A DNA stretch of 64,000 nucleotides, from contig NZ_FWWU01000009.1 of the NCBI RefSeq assembly GCF_900176165.1, forward strand, positions 980,001-1,044,000, read 5' to 3'. Both the position numbers and the translations under genes were made by a program. This stretch comes from Deinococcus hopiensis KR-140 (GTDB lineage: Bacteria > Deinococcota > Deinococci > Deinococcales > Deinococcaceae). The notes under the pieces were generated by a model, which was given only the letters and a program-made list of their open reading frames with translations, searched no databases and was not told where the DNA came from. This document shows, in pieces, positions 1-15,746 of the stretch. Each line of letters starts with the position of its first letter. Position 1 is the stretch's first letter.

Positions 1-795
1 CCGACAGGTGAGCAGCGCCAGCAAAAAGATGGCGGTATTGACCAGCACGATGGTCGCTCCCGGAGCGGTATTGGCGTAGTAGCTGATGTACAGGCCGGTC
101 ACGCCCCCCAGGATGCCCAGCGCGGCGGCGAGCACGATCATCTTCTTCAGGCTGCGGGCCATCAACCGGGCGGCGGCGCTGGAGGTGATGAGCAGGCTGA
201 CGCTGAGGGTGGTTCCCACGAGTTGCACGGTCAAGACCACCACCAGCCCGATCAAGATCAGCAGCAGGTTGTTCAGCCGCCCCACCGGAAGCCCGATGGC
301 CCGCGCCTCGGTGGGATCGAAGGCCGAGAGCAGCAGCTCCTTTTGCACGGCGGTGAGCAGCGCCCCCACCACCACCGTGACGCCCAGCGCGCCCCACAGG
401 TCCGCCGGGGTCACGCCCAGCGGATTGCCAATCAGGAAACTGGCGAGGTCGGTGGTAAAGGTGGATGCCCGGGACAGCATAACCACCCCCAGGGCGAACA
501 TGCCCACGAACACGATGCCGATGGCGCTGTCCTGCTTCAGGCCGCTGCGCTGCCCTATCGCCCCGATGCCCAGTGCCGTGAGCACAGCGGCCAGGAGTGC
601 GCCCACCAGCAGGTTCCCTTTCGTCAGAAACGCCCCCACGATGCCCGGCAACACCGCGTGGCTCATCGCGTCCCCGATGTAACTCAGGCCCCGCAGCACC
701 ACCCACGCGCCCACAAGCGCGCACAGCAAGCTGACGAGCACGACGGCGGCGAGCGCCCGCACGAAAAAGTCGAACTGGAGGGGATCGGTCAGCAT
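1..795 (-). CDS. znuB: Zinc/manganese ABC transporter permease (ZnuB/MntB family), partial
   Basis: Membrane subunit of a metal-ion ABC importer. The frame opens at an ATG at 793-795 and stays open to the window edge, so about 265 residues are visible and the C-terminus is missing. The visible part is a run of hydrophobic segments with the conserved early block [20 protein letters not shown], typical of the ABC-3 permease family, and a later [12 protein letters not shown] block. It is the last visible gene of the minus-strand zinc operon, lying 88 bp after the ATPase gene. Zinc rather than manganese is inferred from the histidine-rich binding protein and the L28 gene in the same operon. Confidence 0.9.
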   Translation of the reverse strand, partial: MLTDPLQFDFFVRALAAVVLVSLLCALVGAWVVLRGLSYIGDAMSHAVLPGIVGAFLTKGNLLVGALLAAVLTALGIGAIGQRSGLKQDSAIGIVFVGMFALGVVMLSRASTFTTDLASFLIGNPLGVTPADLWGALGVTVVVGALLTAVQKELLLSAFDPTEARAIGLPVGRLNNLLLILIGLVVVLTVQLVGTTLSVSLLITSSAAARLMARSLKKMIVLAAALGILGGVTGLYISYYANTAPGATIVLVNTAIFLLALLTCR

Positions 796-883
796 GGGGA
801 GCCTTCGGCCCGCAGCGCGGAGCGCAGAGGGGTAAAAAAGCCCGCGCGCGCTCCTGCGGAGCTGTTCAGGTCTGCCCTCTGCA

Positions 884-1669
884 TCATGCCTCCGCGTGCG
901 TGTGCCCAAGGTGACTGGAGCTGAACGTCGCCTCGATGTTGTGCGGCGTGTAGACGTGCTCGGGCGTGCCGTCCGCGATGATGCGGCGGTTGACCAGAAC
1001 GAGGTGATCGCACCAGCGCCGGGCCTGCTCCAGATCGTGGGTGACCATAACCACCGAGCGGCCTCCATCGGCCTGTTCGCGCAGCAGGGCCATCAGTTGC
1101 TCCTGCGTCGTGGCGTCCACGCCGGTGAGCGGTTCGTCGAGCAACAGCACCCGTGCGTCCCTCGCCAGCATCCGCGCGAGCAGCACGCGCTGGCGCTGGC
1201 CGCCGCTGAGTGCGCCGATGTGCCGTCCGCGCAAGTCGTACACGCCGGTCTGGCGCAGCGCACCGGCCACCTGCTCGCGGTCGGCCCGGCCTGGCCAGCG
1301 CAGCCAGCCCAGGCGTCCGGTGCGGCCCATCATCGCCACGTCCCACACGGTGACCGGAAAACCCCAGTCCAGCGTCTGCTGCTGGGGCACGTAGGCCACG
1401 TCGTCCCGGGCACTGCCGCCCCCCGAAAACGTCACCTCACCTGAGGACGGCGTGGTCAGGCCCACCAGCGTCTTGAGCAGGGTGCTCTTGCCCGCGCCGT
1501 TGGGCCCGATCACGGCGCTGAAGGTACCTGGCGCGAAGCGCACCGTCGCGCCCTCCAGCGCCGTGTGCGCACCGTACCGTACCGTCAGGTTCTCCACGCC
1601 CAGCATCGGGTCAGGATACTCCGACGGGCCTTGATACTGCGAGGACAGAATCAACTGCGAGGACGTCAC
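884..1669 (-). CDS. znuC: Zinc ABC transporter ATP-binding protein
   Basis: Cytoplasmic ATPase that drives metal import with the adjacent permease and binding protein. The 261 residues contain Walker [14 protein letters not shown]-loop PQQQTLDW, signature [15 protein letters not shown], Walker [13 protein letters not shown] and the switch histidine in VTHDL. The tail HLGHTHAEA adds histidines. The GTG start at 1667-1669 overlaps the stop of the binding-protein gene as GTGA, indicating translational coupling. An internal ATG (MLGVENLTV, about 21 codons in) is an alternative start. Confidence 0.93.
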   Translation of the reverse strand: MTSSQLILSSQYQGPSEYPDPMLGVENLTVRYGAHTALEGATVRFAPGTFSAVIGPNGAGKSTLLKTLVGLTTPSSGEVTFSGGGSARDDVAYVPQQQTLDWGFPVTVWDVAMMGRTGRLGWLRWPGRADREQVAGALRQTGVYDLRGRHIGALSGGQRQRVLLARMLARDARVLLLDEPLTGVDATTQEQLMALLREQADGGRSVVMVTHDLEQARRWCDHLVLVNRRIIADGTPEHVYTPHNIEATFSSSHLGHTHAEA

Positions 1670-2574
1670 CGGAGGGCCTTCACCATGAGGTCCACATTGG
1701 CCCGGAACGCCTTCAGGTAGGTGTCGCCCGTGCTGCCTGCCAGGCCGAGGGCGTCGGTGTAGAGGGGTGGGGCCACTTTCGCGCCTGTTTCCCGCGCCAG
1801 CGTCTGCGCGAGGCGGGCGTTGACCGTGTTTTCGGTAAAGATGATCCGCGCGCCGCTCTTTCTCACCGTCTGAATCAGGCCCGCGAGTTCACGTGCGCTC
1901 GGTTCGCGCTCGGTACCCAGGCCGGGAATAACCACGCCGACGAGCCGCAGGCCGTAGTGGTTGGCAAAGTAATGCAGGCTGTCGTGGTTGGTCACGATCT
2001 GGCGGTGGGTGGCGGGCAGGGTGGCGAACTGCTTGGTCGCGTAGGCGTCCAGCCCGATCACCCGTTCCACGAAGCGGTTCAGGTTGTCCGTATACGTTTT
2101 TTTGCCTGCTGGATCGAGTTTCGTCAGCGCCACCGCCACGCCCTTCGCGTAGCCCACGGCCAGTTTGGGGTCCCACCAGGCGTGGGGATCGAACGCGCCG
2201 TGGCCGTGGTCCTCGCCGCCCTGTGCGTGCCCGGCTTCCTCGTGTTCCTCCTCGCCCGGCCGCAGCTTCAGGCCCGCCGTCAGCGTGACCACCGGAACGC
2301 GCGGCGCGGCGGCGGTGACTTTGGGCAGCCACGGCTCCAGCCCTGCGCCGTTGATAAACACCACACGGCTGCCGCTCAGGCCGCGCATGGCGGCGGGCGT
2401 GGGCTGGAAGGTGTGGGTGTCGCCTCCCGGGGGCACGATGACGTTCACCTTGACCCGGTTGCCGCCCACCACCTTCACAAAGTCCCCGATGATCGTGGTG
2501 GTGGCGCTGACGGTGAGGGGCGCGGCGTGGGCGCTGGCCCCCAGCAGAACGGCAGTCAGGAACAGACGCTTCAT
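1666..2574 (-). CDS. znuA: Zinc ABC transporter substrate-binding protein
   Basis: Extracytoplasmic metal-binding protein of the cluster 9 (TroA/ZnuA) family, 302 residues. It starts with a signal peptide ([17 protein letters not shown]). A central loop rich in His, Glu and Asp ([16 protein letters not shown]) precedes HAWWDPK; such loops are characteristic of zinc rather than manganese binders. FTENTVN and the DALGLAGS stretch are family positions near the C-terminus. The ATG at 2572-2574 overlaps the rpmB stop as ATGA. A longer upstream frame exists but would replace the signal peptide with unlikely sequence. Confidence 0.93.
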   Translation of the reverse strand: MKRLFLTAVLLGASAHAAPLTVSATTTIIGDFVKVVGGNRVKVNVIVPPGGDTHTFQPTPAAMRGLSGSRVVFINGAGLEPWLPKVTAAAPRVPVVTLTAGLKLRPGEEEHEEAGHAQGGEDHGHGAFDPHAWWDPKLAVGYAKGVAVALTKLDPAGKKTYTDNLNRFVERVIGLDAYATKQFATLPATHRQIVTNHDSLHYFANHYGLRLVGVVIPGLGTEREPSARELAGLIQTVRKSGARIIFTENTVNARLAQTLARETGAKVAPPLYTDALGLAGSTGDTYLKAFRANVDLMVKALR

Positions 2575-2816
2575 GCGAGTTCGGTTCCCCGGACAGGGCC
2601 GCGTGCCAGGGTTCGCAGCGTGTGGACACTCAGCCACACCTGCTTAACCACCCCGTTTTCGCGAATGCCCCACTTGTGCAGATTGGCCTTGTGCATCCGC
2701 TTGACGGTGCCGGTGGCCTTTCGGCCTACTCCGCCTGCCGCGCGGGCCTTGCCGCGGCGCGTGACGCTGTTGACCGCCGTATTTTTCTTCCCCGTCGGGA
2801 AACGCTCTCGGTTCAT
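2571..2816 (-). CDS. rpmB: 50S ribosomal protein bL28, cysteine-free (zinc-independent) form
   Basis: Large-subunit ribosomal protein of 81 residues with the Deinococcus L28 pattern ([33 protein letters not shown]). It contains no cysteine; the N-terminus reads [11 protein letters not shown], where other L28 proteins often carry a cysteine. The start has a clear AAGGAG ribosome-binding site 9 nt upstream. Its place inside a zinc-uptake operon behind a Fur-family operator fits the known pattern in which a C-minus paralogue is made during zinc starvation. A second, cysteine-bearing rpmB elsewhere in the genome is predicted but cannot be seen here. Confidence 0.93.
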   Translation of the reverse strand: MNRERFPTGKKNTAVNSVTRRGKARAAGGVGRKATGTVKRMHKANLHKWGIRENGVVKQVWLSVHTLRTLARGPVRGTELA

Positions 2817-2819
2817 ATT

Positions 2820-3225
2820 GATTTCTCCTTATCACGAATTGAGAAGGGCAGACTGCAGGCGGCTCCGGATTCAAGTCGGGGTGCTGTCCAGCAGGGCGCC
2901 GAGGCCCAAGGGATCCAGCCGCCGACCGATACGGTCTTGCTGAAGGCCTCTCCGAGGTCCAGCCACTTCCCTGCCGTTTCCAGGGCCAGGTGCCGTCCGG
3001 TGTAATTTCGCAGGGCCTCCGCGCCGTTTCCAGACGCAGCTGTTGGACGGTAGGGTGATCTGATCGTCAAGACCGGCGATCAGGTTGGCATCCACTTTCA
3101 CCGTCCCGAACCCACTGACCACCGCGGCGGCCCTCCATCTGGGCAAGCAGGCGGTTGAGCAGCGTTGTCTTGCCCGCGCCGAGAAAGCCGCGCAGCACGG
3201 TGGTGAAAGCAGGAGGAGCAACCAT
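2820..3225 (-). pseudogene. Broken COG0523/CobW-family GTPase (zinc metallochaperone type)
   Basis: The ATG at 3223-3225 opens [29 protein letters not shown], the amino end of a COG0523 G3E GTPase with its GxxGxGKTT P-loop. The reading then shifts frame near 3120 to [21 protein letters not shown], matching the family's NDFG-V-VDA region, and again near 3030-3070 to EALRNYTGRHLALETAGK. Only about 135 residues' worth remains of a family usually 320-400 long, running directly into rpmB. It is the first gene behind the Zur-like operator, and Zur-regulated COG0523 proteins are common. Two frameshifts plus truncation make a functional protein very unlikely. Confidence 0.75.
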
Positions 3226-3229
3226 AGGC

Positions 3230-3263
3230 TGATAATGATATTCTAATATCAGTACTGTGGCAA
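3230..3263 (-). promoter_or_regulatory. Zur/Fur-family operator overlapping the zinc-operon promoter
   Basis: An AT-rich patch in GC-rich DNA. Positions 3230-3251 form an imperfect palindrome TGATA-N12-TATCA whose left part GATAATGATA matches the classical Fur box. On the minus strand a -35 box TTGCCA (3258-3263), a 17 bp spacer and a -10 box TATCAT (3235-3240) fit a sigma-70-type promoter, so a bound repressor would cover the -10. Zur is inferred from the genes downstream. The first ATG lies 9 nt after the -10, so the first transcript would be leaderless. Confidence 0.8.
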
Positions 3264-3659
3264 GGTTGACTGGAATCTCCAAGAATCTCTTCAACGCAGC
3301 GTTCTGATTGCTGGGCTTGGACGCAGGTGCAGGTCCTGTTGTGGCGGCGTCGCCTCTTCTTCGGGCAGTAGCCTCTATGGCCTCGGTCCCCTGAGCCGCC
3401 ACAGCGCGGAGCCGACCCCATTCAGGTCCCAGGGGGCACCCTCCGCTTCTTGCGGCAGTGGGGCCTGTTCACGCTCAACGGCGTGCCTCTGCCCGGGGGC
3501 TGGAATTCTGGAGGCCGAGACTGGGGGAATACGAAGCCTGACGGAGCTCTCGGACGCCGACGTGAGGGAGGAGCAGCTTCGTTCCCACCGCCTGCTGCCC
3601 GTTCGCCGGAACCTGGCGCTCCTCATGCGTCCCTCTGGCACCGATTCCAGTCCTGACCT
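3264..3659. other. Intergenic region between zinc operon and treS; no gene seen
   Basis: About 400 bp between two divergent promoters. Open frames here (for example one continuing upstream of treS) lack a plausible start, recognisable motifs and consistent codon bias. I see no RNA gene or repeat. Confidence 0.5.
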
Positions 3660-3672
3660 TAGACTGCCCTCC

Positions 3673-5346
<1,674 letters not shown>

Positions 5347-5367
5347 ACTTTCACGCACTTTATGCTG

Positions 5368-5399
5368 GAGGCCCTTTCCGTCACGGCAGGGCCTCTTTT
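5368..5399 (+). terminator. Rho-independent terminator after treS
   Basis: Stem GAGGCCCT (5368-5375) pairs with AGGGCCTC (5388-5395) across a 12 nt loop and is followed by TTTT. Confidence 0.85.
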
Positions 5400-5448
5400 C
5401 TGTGGACACAAGAGGCCAGATGGCCTACTTTGATTTATAAAGCGGTGT

Positions 5449-6708
5449 GTGGTTCAATGGATGGATGTTCCGCTTCCTGATTCCGTCTCTGCCGCTGGAG
5501 GTTTGCCCGTGACGGCCCTCGCCGCTGGGAGCCGCGCGCCCTCGCTGGGCTTCACGCTCGTGCTGGGCATGATTATGGCCGTTGGCCCCCTGACCATTGA
5601 CCTGTATCTGCCCGCCTTTCCCGCCATTGCCCGGGACCTTGCCGCCACCGAGGGCCAGGTGCAGTACACGCTGGCAGTTTACCTGTTCGGCATGGCGCTG
5701 GGTCAGGCTATTTATGGCCCTATCACCGATAAATATGGGCGGCGTGCGCCCCTGCTGGGCGGACTGCTGCTGTACGTGCTGGGGGCGATGCTGTGTGCCC
5801 TTGCGCCCAGCATCGGCCTGCTGATTCTGGGGCGCATGATTCAGGCGCTGGGTGGTGCGGCGGGAGCCGTCGTTGTCAGTGCCGTTGTCCGGGACCGCTA
5901 CGAGGGGCGGGCGGCAGCCAGCCTCTTTTCCACCCTGATGCTGGTGATGGGCGTCGCCCCGGCCATTGCCCCTACCCTGGGCACCTGGATTCTGAACCTG
6001 CTGAACTGGCGGGCCATGTTCATCGTGCTGGCCGGGTACGGACTGCTGGCACTGCTGCTCACGGCCCTGCGTCTGCCCGAGACGCATCCGGTGGCTGCCC
6101 GCGCCGGAATGCGTCTGCGTGACACGGCGGGCGTGTACGCGGGGCTGGTGCGTCGGCGGCAGTTCATCGCCTACGCGCTGGCAGGCGGGTTCTCGTTCGG
6201 AGCCATGTTCGCCTACATCACCGGCTCGCCCTTCCTGTTTTTGCAAGAGCTGCACGCCACACCCGGGCTCTACGCCCTGCTGTTCGGCGTGAATGCGGCG
6301 GGGCTGGTGGCGGCCTCCCAGGTCAACCGCGCGCTGCTGCGCCGCTTCGAGCCCGGCCAGATTGCCCGGTGGGCAGGACGCGCGGTGCTGCTGATTGGCG
6401 GGTTGCTGCTGGCGGGCGCGTTGCTGGCCGTGCTGAGCATTCCGCTTGTCGCCACGCTGTTTTTCGCCCTGCTGTGCAGCACCGGCCTGCTGTTTCCCAA
6501 CAACGCCGCCCTGGCCCTGTCGAGCGTGACCCAGCGGGTGGGCAGTGCCAGCGCCCTCAACGGCACCCTGCAATCGGCCTTGGGCGCACTCTCGGGCACG
6601 CTGGTGGGAGCCTTGGGCGGCGGAAGCTCGGCAATCATGGCCGTGATCTTCGGCTATGGACTGTGCGTGGTGCTGTGCCATGCGGTGGCGCGCCGGGCAG
6701 GGGACTGA
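5449..6708 (+). CDS. Bcr/CflA-family multidrug efflux MFS transporter
   Basis: Inner-membrane proton-driven exporter of 419 residues with about 12 hydrophobic segments. The first loop shows the family signature MTIDLYLPAFP-like sequence (LTIDLYLPAFPAIARDL) and GPITDKYGRRAPLL, the MFS motif A. A motif C-like stretch (MLVMGVAPAIAPTLG) lies in segment 5. The proposed start is a GTG at 5449 shortly after an AT-rich TTTATAAA; the true start could lie a few codons downstream. The gene stands alone between two terminators, and its drug substrate cannot be inferred. Confidence 0.88.
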   Translation: MVQWMDVPLPDSVSAAGGLPVTALAAGSRAPSLGFTLVLGMIMAVGPLTIDLYLPAFPAIARDLAATEGQVQYTLAVYLFGMALGQAIYGPITDKYGRRAPLLGGLLLYVLGAMLCALAPSIGLLILGRMIQALGGAAGAVVVSAVVRDRYEGRAAASLFSTLMLVMGVAPAIAPTLGTWILNLLNWRAMFIVLAGYGLLALLLTALRLPETHPVAARAGMRLRDTAGVYAGLVRRRQFIAYALAGGFSFGAMFAYITGSPFLFLQELHATPGLYALLFGVNAAGLVAASQVNRALLRRFEPGQIARWAGRAVLLIGGLLLAGALLAVLSIPLVATLFFALLCSTGLLFPNNAALALSSVTQRVGSASALNGTLQSALGALSGTLVGALGGGSSAIMAVIFGYGLCVVLCHAVARRAGD

Positions 6709-6729
6709 TAAGGATGCGGCTTGATCGGT

Positions 6730-6832
6730 GATGAAATAACGGATGAAGCCGGGTGGAGCGGGCAGGAAAAACGGTGACGCAGAGGCGTGGATTCACCGAA
6801 GCGGTCGGAACGGATGCTCCGGAAACCGTATG
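6730..6832. repeat. Dispersed repeat A, copy 1
   Basis: About 103 bp starting GATGAAATAACGG and containing GCAGGAAAAACGGTG, AGAGGCGTGGA and TCCGGAA. The same ordered blocks recur at 22623-22731 with roughly 70% identity by eye. Both copies are intergenic. It resembles the small dispersed repeats described in Deinococcus genomes; that assignment is inference. Confidence 0.75.
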
Positions 6833-6842
6833 GGACGAGGGG

Positions 6843-6883
6843 AAGTGAAGAGGGCCGGGGCAACCCCCCGGCCCTCTTCACTT
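6843..6883. terminator. Strong hairpin, probable bidirectional terminator
   Basis: An 18 bp perfect stem (6843-6860 with 6866-6883) and a 5 nt loop lie between convergent genes, the MFS exporter on plus and the Bax-inhibitor gene on minus. T-rich sequence follows on the plus side only weakly. Confidence 0.75.
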
Positions 6884-6939
6884 GTCTCCTTCTGCGCTTG
6901 GATTGAGTCGTTTGCGAAGTGCTTCAATCCGAGTGCGGC

Positions 6940-7620
6940 TCAGTTCCGGCTGCTGCCGCTGAAGAGCCGCAGGATAAACAGGAACATGTTCACGAAATCC
7001 AGGTACAGCGCCAGCGCCCCGTTGATCGCGGCACGCTCGGCCATTTCGCCCTGTACGCCGCTCAGCGCAAGATTGCGTAGCATCTGGGTGTCGTAGGCAG
7101 TGAGGCCCGCGAAGAGCAGCACACCCACGGTACTGATGCCGAAGGTGAGGGCGCTGCTCACCACAAACAAGTTGACGAGGGTGGCGATGATCAGGCCGAT
7201 CAGGGCGAAGAGGAAGAAGCGCCCCATGGCGCTGAGGTCGCGCTTGATGGTAAATCCCGCAATGCTCATGGCCCCGAAGGTGCCCGCCGTGGTCAGGAAG
7301 GCGGCGGTGACGGCGCTGGGGCTGAAGGCGTACAGCAGGCTGCTGAACGTCAGTCCTGTCAGCGCGGCGTAGGCGATAAAGAGCAAACCGGCGACGGCGC
7401 TGTTCAGCCGCTGTGCTGCCAGACTGAGGGTAAAGACGATGGCGAGTTGCGCCAGCAGCAGCGGCATTCGCAAGTCCATCACCTGATAGGCGAGTTCCTG
7501 GTTTTGCGCGGTCAGGTAAGCGACGCCCGCCGTCAGCGCCAGCCCGGCGGCCATCCACGAGTACGTCCGCGCCATGAAGGTGCGAACCAGGTTTTCCGTT
7601 CGGGTTGCAGTTAGTTGCAT
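6940..7620 (-). CDS. Bax inhibitor-1/YccA family membrane protein
   Basis: Integral membrane protein of 226 residues with seven predicted hydrophobic segments, starting [22 protein letters not shown] and ending with the family block [11 protein letters not shown] and [16 protein letters not shown]. Proteins of this family (YbhL/YccA in E. coli) are linked to ion leak or FtsH modulation; the role here is unknown. The ATG at 7618-7620 is preferred; an in-frame ATG four codons upstream (7630-7632) is possible. No good ribosome-binding site precedes either. The upstream neighbour is a decayed transposase. Confidence 0.88.
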   Translation of the reverse strand: MQLTATRTENLVRTFMARTYSWMAAGLALTAGVAYLTAQNQELAYQVMDLRMPLLLAQLAIVFTLSLAAQRLNSAVAGLLFIAYAALTGLTFSSLLYAFSPSAVTAAFLTTAGTFGAMSIAGFTIKRDLSAMGRFFLFALIGLIIATLVNLFVVSSALTFGISTVGVLLFAGLTAYDTQMLRNLALSGVQGEMAERAAINGALALYLDFVNMFLFILRLFSGSSRN

Positions 7621-7679
7621 ACGTCTGTCCATACGGGGAAAAGGAGAGAAAGGTTCCCGGCAATGCCCTTGGCTGTTGG

Positions 7680-8375
7680 CCTGCAGCCGGAATCCCCATA
7701 AACGCCTGTCCGGAGGTTTTTTTGAGGGGTGCGGGTTTGCACCAGAGCAGGAGGCAGGCCTTCCACTGGGCAACGGTCTTGACGCTTCTCCCGGCGCACC
7801 TGAGGCGAGTGGGCCAAGCGCCCGCCCACCACCGCCGTGGGTGGGCGTTGCGGATCACCAGGAGCAGGAATGGGCTGCCCTGCCCACGATGTGCGCGGCC
7901 AGGCCCTTCATTCACGGCCAAGGAACGACACGCGGGCCGGACCCGCGGTCGGGCAGCGCCGAGGGCGTCCAGGAGCACCGTGCTGTCATGGCGCCAGTCG
8001 CCATACAGCGCAGCTGAGCGTGCAGTGCCTGTGGCGCCGGGGGGAAGCGTGCGCGCCCCCGGCTTTGCCCCGGTTGGTGGGGTTGCTGCCCAGGGCTTCC
8101 GGCGCACCAGCCCCCTTTCTCCCAGCGGGGCTTTGAGCATGCGGCTTGCTCCCAGTGCCAGGCCGCACTCCCGCGCGCATTCGTGTGCCACCACGGCGCA
8201 CAACCGTTCGTGGACAGTGGATTCCGGGCCGTCTCCCAGGCGGGGGCACGCTCCACTGGCTGCCAGTTCGGGCCAGCCCGCTGCCCCCCCCGCTCTTATT
8301 CAGGGCTTGACCGATCACCAGCAGAGGGGCTGGGCGCCTCCAGAGCCCTTCCGGTACCTCCCACACCGTGGTCAT
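7680..8375 (-). pseudogene. Decayed IS5-type transposase
   Basis: Minus-strand fragments in several frames read in order like an IS5-family DDE transposase. They are an N-terminus MTTVWEVPEGLWRRPAPLL, then TGSQWSVPP (family TGCQWR.LP), MLKAPLGE, GSNPTNRGKAG (family NPTDRGK.G.K), RHDSTVLLDALG (the ANRHD aspartate region), and a C-terminal PRRWW (family RRWVVERT). Many stops and frameshifts intervene. No terminal inverted repeats or target duplication could be identified, so the element ends are approximate. It occupies most of the roughly 830 bp between the Bax-inhibitor gene and treY. Confidence 0.7.
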
Positions 8376-8452
8376 TGACCTTAGATGGGCCCGAGTCGTC
8401 CACTCGCCCTCCCCCGACCAGCGGCTTCTGGAGACGCTCTACGCGCCAAGGG

Positions 8453-11295
<2,843 letters not shown>

Positions 11296-11299
<4 letters not shown>

Positions 11300-13146
11300 A
11301 CTCCCGACCCTAACAATGCGGCCTCGCCGGGTGCCAACACCTTCTCTTCACGGCCCTCGGAATGCCGCAGCACCGAGGGCGGCAGCGTAAAGGAGAGCGA
11401 CAGACGTTCGGGGTCTGCGGTTTCCTGCCCCAGGTTCCACAGCAGCACGCGCTCGCCGTCCGCCCCCAGATGGCGGACCCACAGCACGTCTCCGGCATTC
11501 CCGGCTTGGATGTTCTTGCGCGTGCGGTGGCGCAACACAGGGTCTTCACGCCGCAGCCTCAGCAGCTCGCGGTACAGGGTGAGCGTGACCGCGTGTTCGC
11601 CCCCTTCACGCTCGGCCCAGTTCAGTTTGGCCATCTCGAAGGTGGCGTCCTCCTGGGGATCGAGCACCTCGCCCGCCGAGAACGACTCGAAGTAGCTGAA
11701 TTCCTTCTTGCGGCCTTCCGAGACTGCCCGGCCCAGTTCTCCGTGGTGGTCACTGAAAAAGGGAAAGGGCGAGGACGCCGCCCACTCCTGGCCCTGAAAC
11801 AGCAGGGGCGTTGTGGGCAGGGTCAGGAGTAGCGTGGAGGCCCCCCGAAAGGCGGCGGGCGAGACGTGCGCGAGGTGGTGCATCCGGTCCCCCACAGCCC
11901 GGTTGCCGATCTGGTCGTGGTTCTGAATGCAGTACACGAAGCTGGGGGCGTTTAGGGCGTCCGCCGGTTCACCCCGGTGGTGGCCGTCGAGCGGCCAGGG
12001 CTGGCCCTCGAAGACCCAGCCCCGGTTAATGACGTGGGCGAGCGCCGCAGCTCCCCCCATAAAGGGAGCGTAATAGCCCTCGCGCTCGCCTGTCAGCGTC
12101 ACGCGGACCTCATGGTGAAAGTCGTCAACCCACAGGCCGTCCAGGCCGTCTTCGGTCACCAGGCGGGGCAGGTTGCGGTGGTCCTCGGCCACGAGCAGGT
12201 GGTGGCCGCCCAGGGCGTGAACCTCCTGCGCCAGTTCCCGCAGGATGTGGACGGGACTGTCGTCCTGCATCTCGGCGGTGGCGTCCAGCCGCAGGCCGTC
12301 GAAGCGGTAGTCGCGCAGCCACATGCGGGCGTTTTCGGTGATGAGGCGGCGCATATGGGGCTCGGCGTAATCCAGCCCCGCACCCCAGGGGGTATGAAAG
12401 CGCCCGGTGAAGTACGAGGGACTGTAGGCCCCCAGGTAGTTGCCGTCCGGCCCAAAGTGGTTGTACACGGCGTCCAGAAACACCGCCAGGCCGTGGCCGT
12501 GCGCGGCATCGATAAAGGCCATGAGGTCTTCTGGGCGGCCGTAGGGGGCAAAGGGCGCGTACAGGGCCACGCCGTCATAGCCCCAGCCGCGCTGACCCGG
12601 AAAGGCCGCCAGCGGCATCAGCTCGATGGCGGTTACGCCCAGGGCGGCGAGTTCGGGCAGCTTCTCCATTGCCGCCCGGTAGGTGCCCTCCGGCGTGAAG
12701 GTGCCCACGTGCAGCTCGTAGAACACGCACCCAGAAAGTTCCAGGCCGCGCCAGTCCGAATGCGCCCAGCGGTAGCCGTGCAGGTCCACCACCTCGGCCT
12801 CGCCGTGGACGCCGTCCGGCAGAAAGCGGGCGTAGGGGTCAGGGCGGGGTTCACCGTCGAGCACAAAGAGGTAACGCGCGCCGGCCCCCACGGGCAGCCT
12901 GGCTTCAAAGAGGCCGTTTCCGAGCGACTCCATGGTGTGGTTCTGGCCGTTGACCCGGACGTCAACGGTCTGCGCTGCGGTGCTCCACGCCCGGAAGACG
13001 GTGCTCGACGCGCCCGGTTGGAGGTGGGCGCCCAATGAGGGACCGGAGGAAACGGTGGAGGCAGAAAAGGAGGCCGGATCAGGGCCAGGATCGGAAATGG
13101 CGTTCGGGCCGGCCGGAGCCGGGCCGGAAGCGGAAGTATGGGTCAT
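11296..13146 (-). CDS. treZ: Malto-oligosyltrehalose trehalohydrolase
   Basis: GH13 enzyme that cuts trehalose from the end produced by TreY. The 616 residues comprise an N-terminal CBM48-like beta domain (about 40-120), then the catalytic barrel with [33 protein letters not shown] (nucleophile), LLVAEDHRN (Glu) and [10 protein letters not shown] (Asp). The first 40 residues are low-complexity and rich in Ser, Pro and Ala, an unusual extension. The ATG at 13144-13146 follows a GGAAGGAG ribosome-binding site. The gene has its own transcription unit because a terminator separates it from glgX upstream. Confidence 0.96.
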
Positions 13147-13232
13147 GGGGTACTCCTTCCATGCGGCGCGCCCGCAAGGGGCAGCGGCGGGTGGGTCAGG
13201 CTACGTGAGGAGAGGCGCTCCTCCGGTGAGAG

Positions 13233-13246
13233 GAACCTCAAGGTTC
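13233..13246. promoter_or_regulatory. Inverted repeat upstream of treZ, possible operator
   Basis: GAACCT-CA-AGGTTC, perfect 6 bp arms, lies about 90 bp upstream of treZ within the promoter-containing gap. It resembles the AACC..GGTT core of the palindrome upstream of pckA. A regulatory role is a guess. Confidence 0.3.
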
Positions 13247-13293
13247 GGCCGTACGTGCCCAGGGGCCACCAGAGAGAAGAAGAAGAGAGGCAT

Positions 13294-13339
13294 AAAAAAG
13301 CAGAGGGCCGGGAGGAGCGTTCTGCCCTCAGCCCGGCCC
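13294..13339 (-). terminator. Terminator after glgX
   Basis: On the minus strand a hairpin (GGGCCGGG 13305-13312 with CCCGGCCC 13332-13339, or GAGGGC with GCCCTC) is followed by six T residues (13294-13299). It separates glgX from treZ-treY. Confidence 0.85.
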
Positions 13340-13351
13340 GGTGACCCGGCT

Positions 13352-15529
<2,178 letters not shown>

Positions 15530-15640
15530 GGCGTTCTCCACGGGCACGGGGCCCGTCGCGGGTGGACTGGAAATGAGACACGAGAAGGCGGCGGCTTCGG
15601 GGCCTGCTGGTACTCAACCCGTGAAGTCACCGCCCGTAGG

Positions 15641-15654
15641 TGGAAACGTTACCA
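15641..15654. promoter_or_regulatory. LacI-type operator upstream of glgX
   Basis: TGGAAACGTTACCA is a near-perfect palindrome with the central CG typical of LacI/GalR-family operators. It lies about 112 bp upstream of the glgX start. Compare GGAAGCGTTTCC upstream of the malE operon. The regulator gene at 23859-24851 is the obvious candidate. Confidence 0.65.
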
Positions 15655-15746
15655 TGCCCCTCTCATCAGGCGGAGACCCGGCCTCACAGTCCGCCCGCCT
15701 CCACCCGGACTCTTAAGAGGCGGCAAAGCGGGTGGGACTTCGGGGC

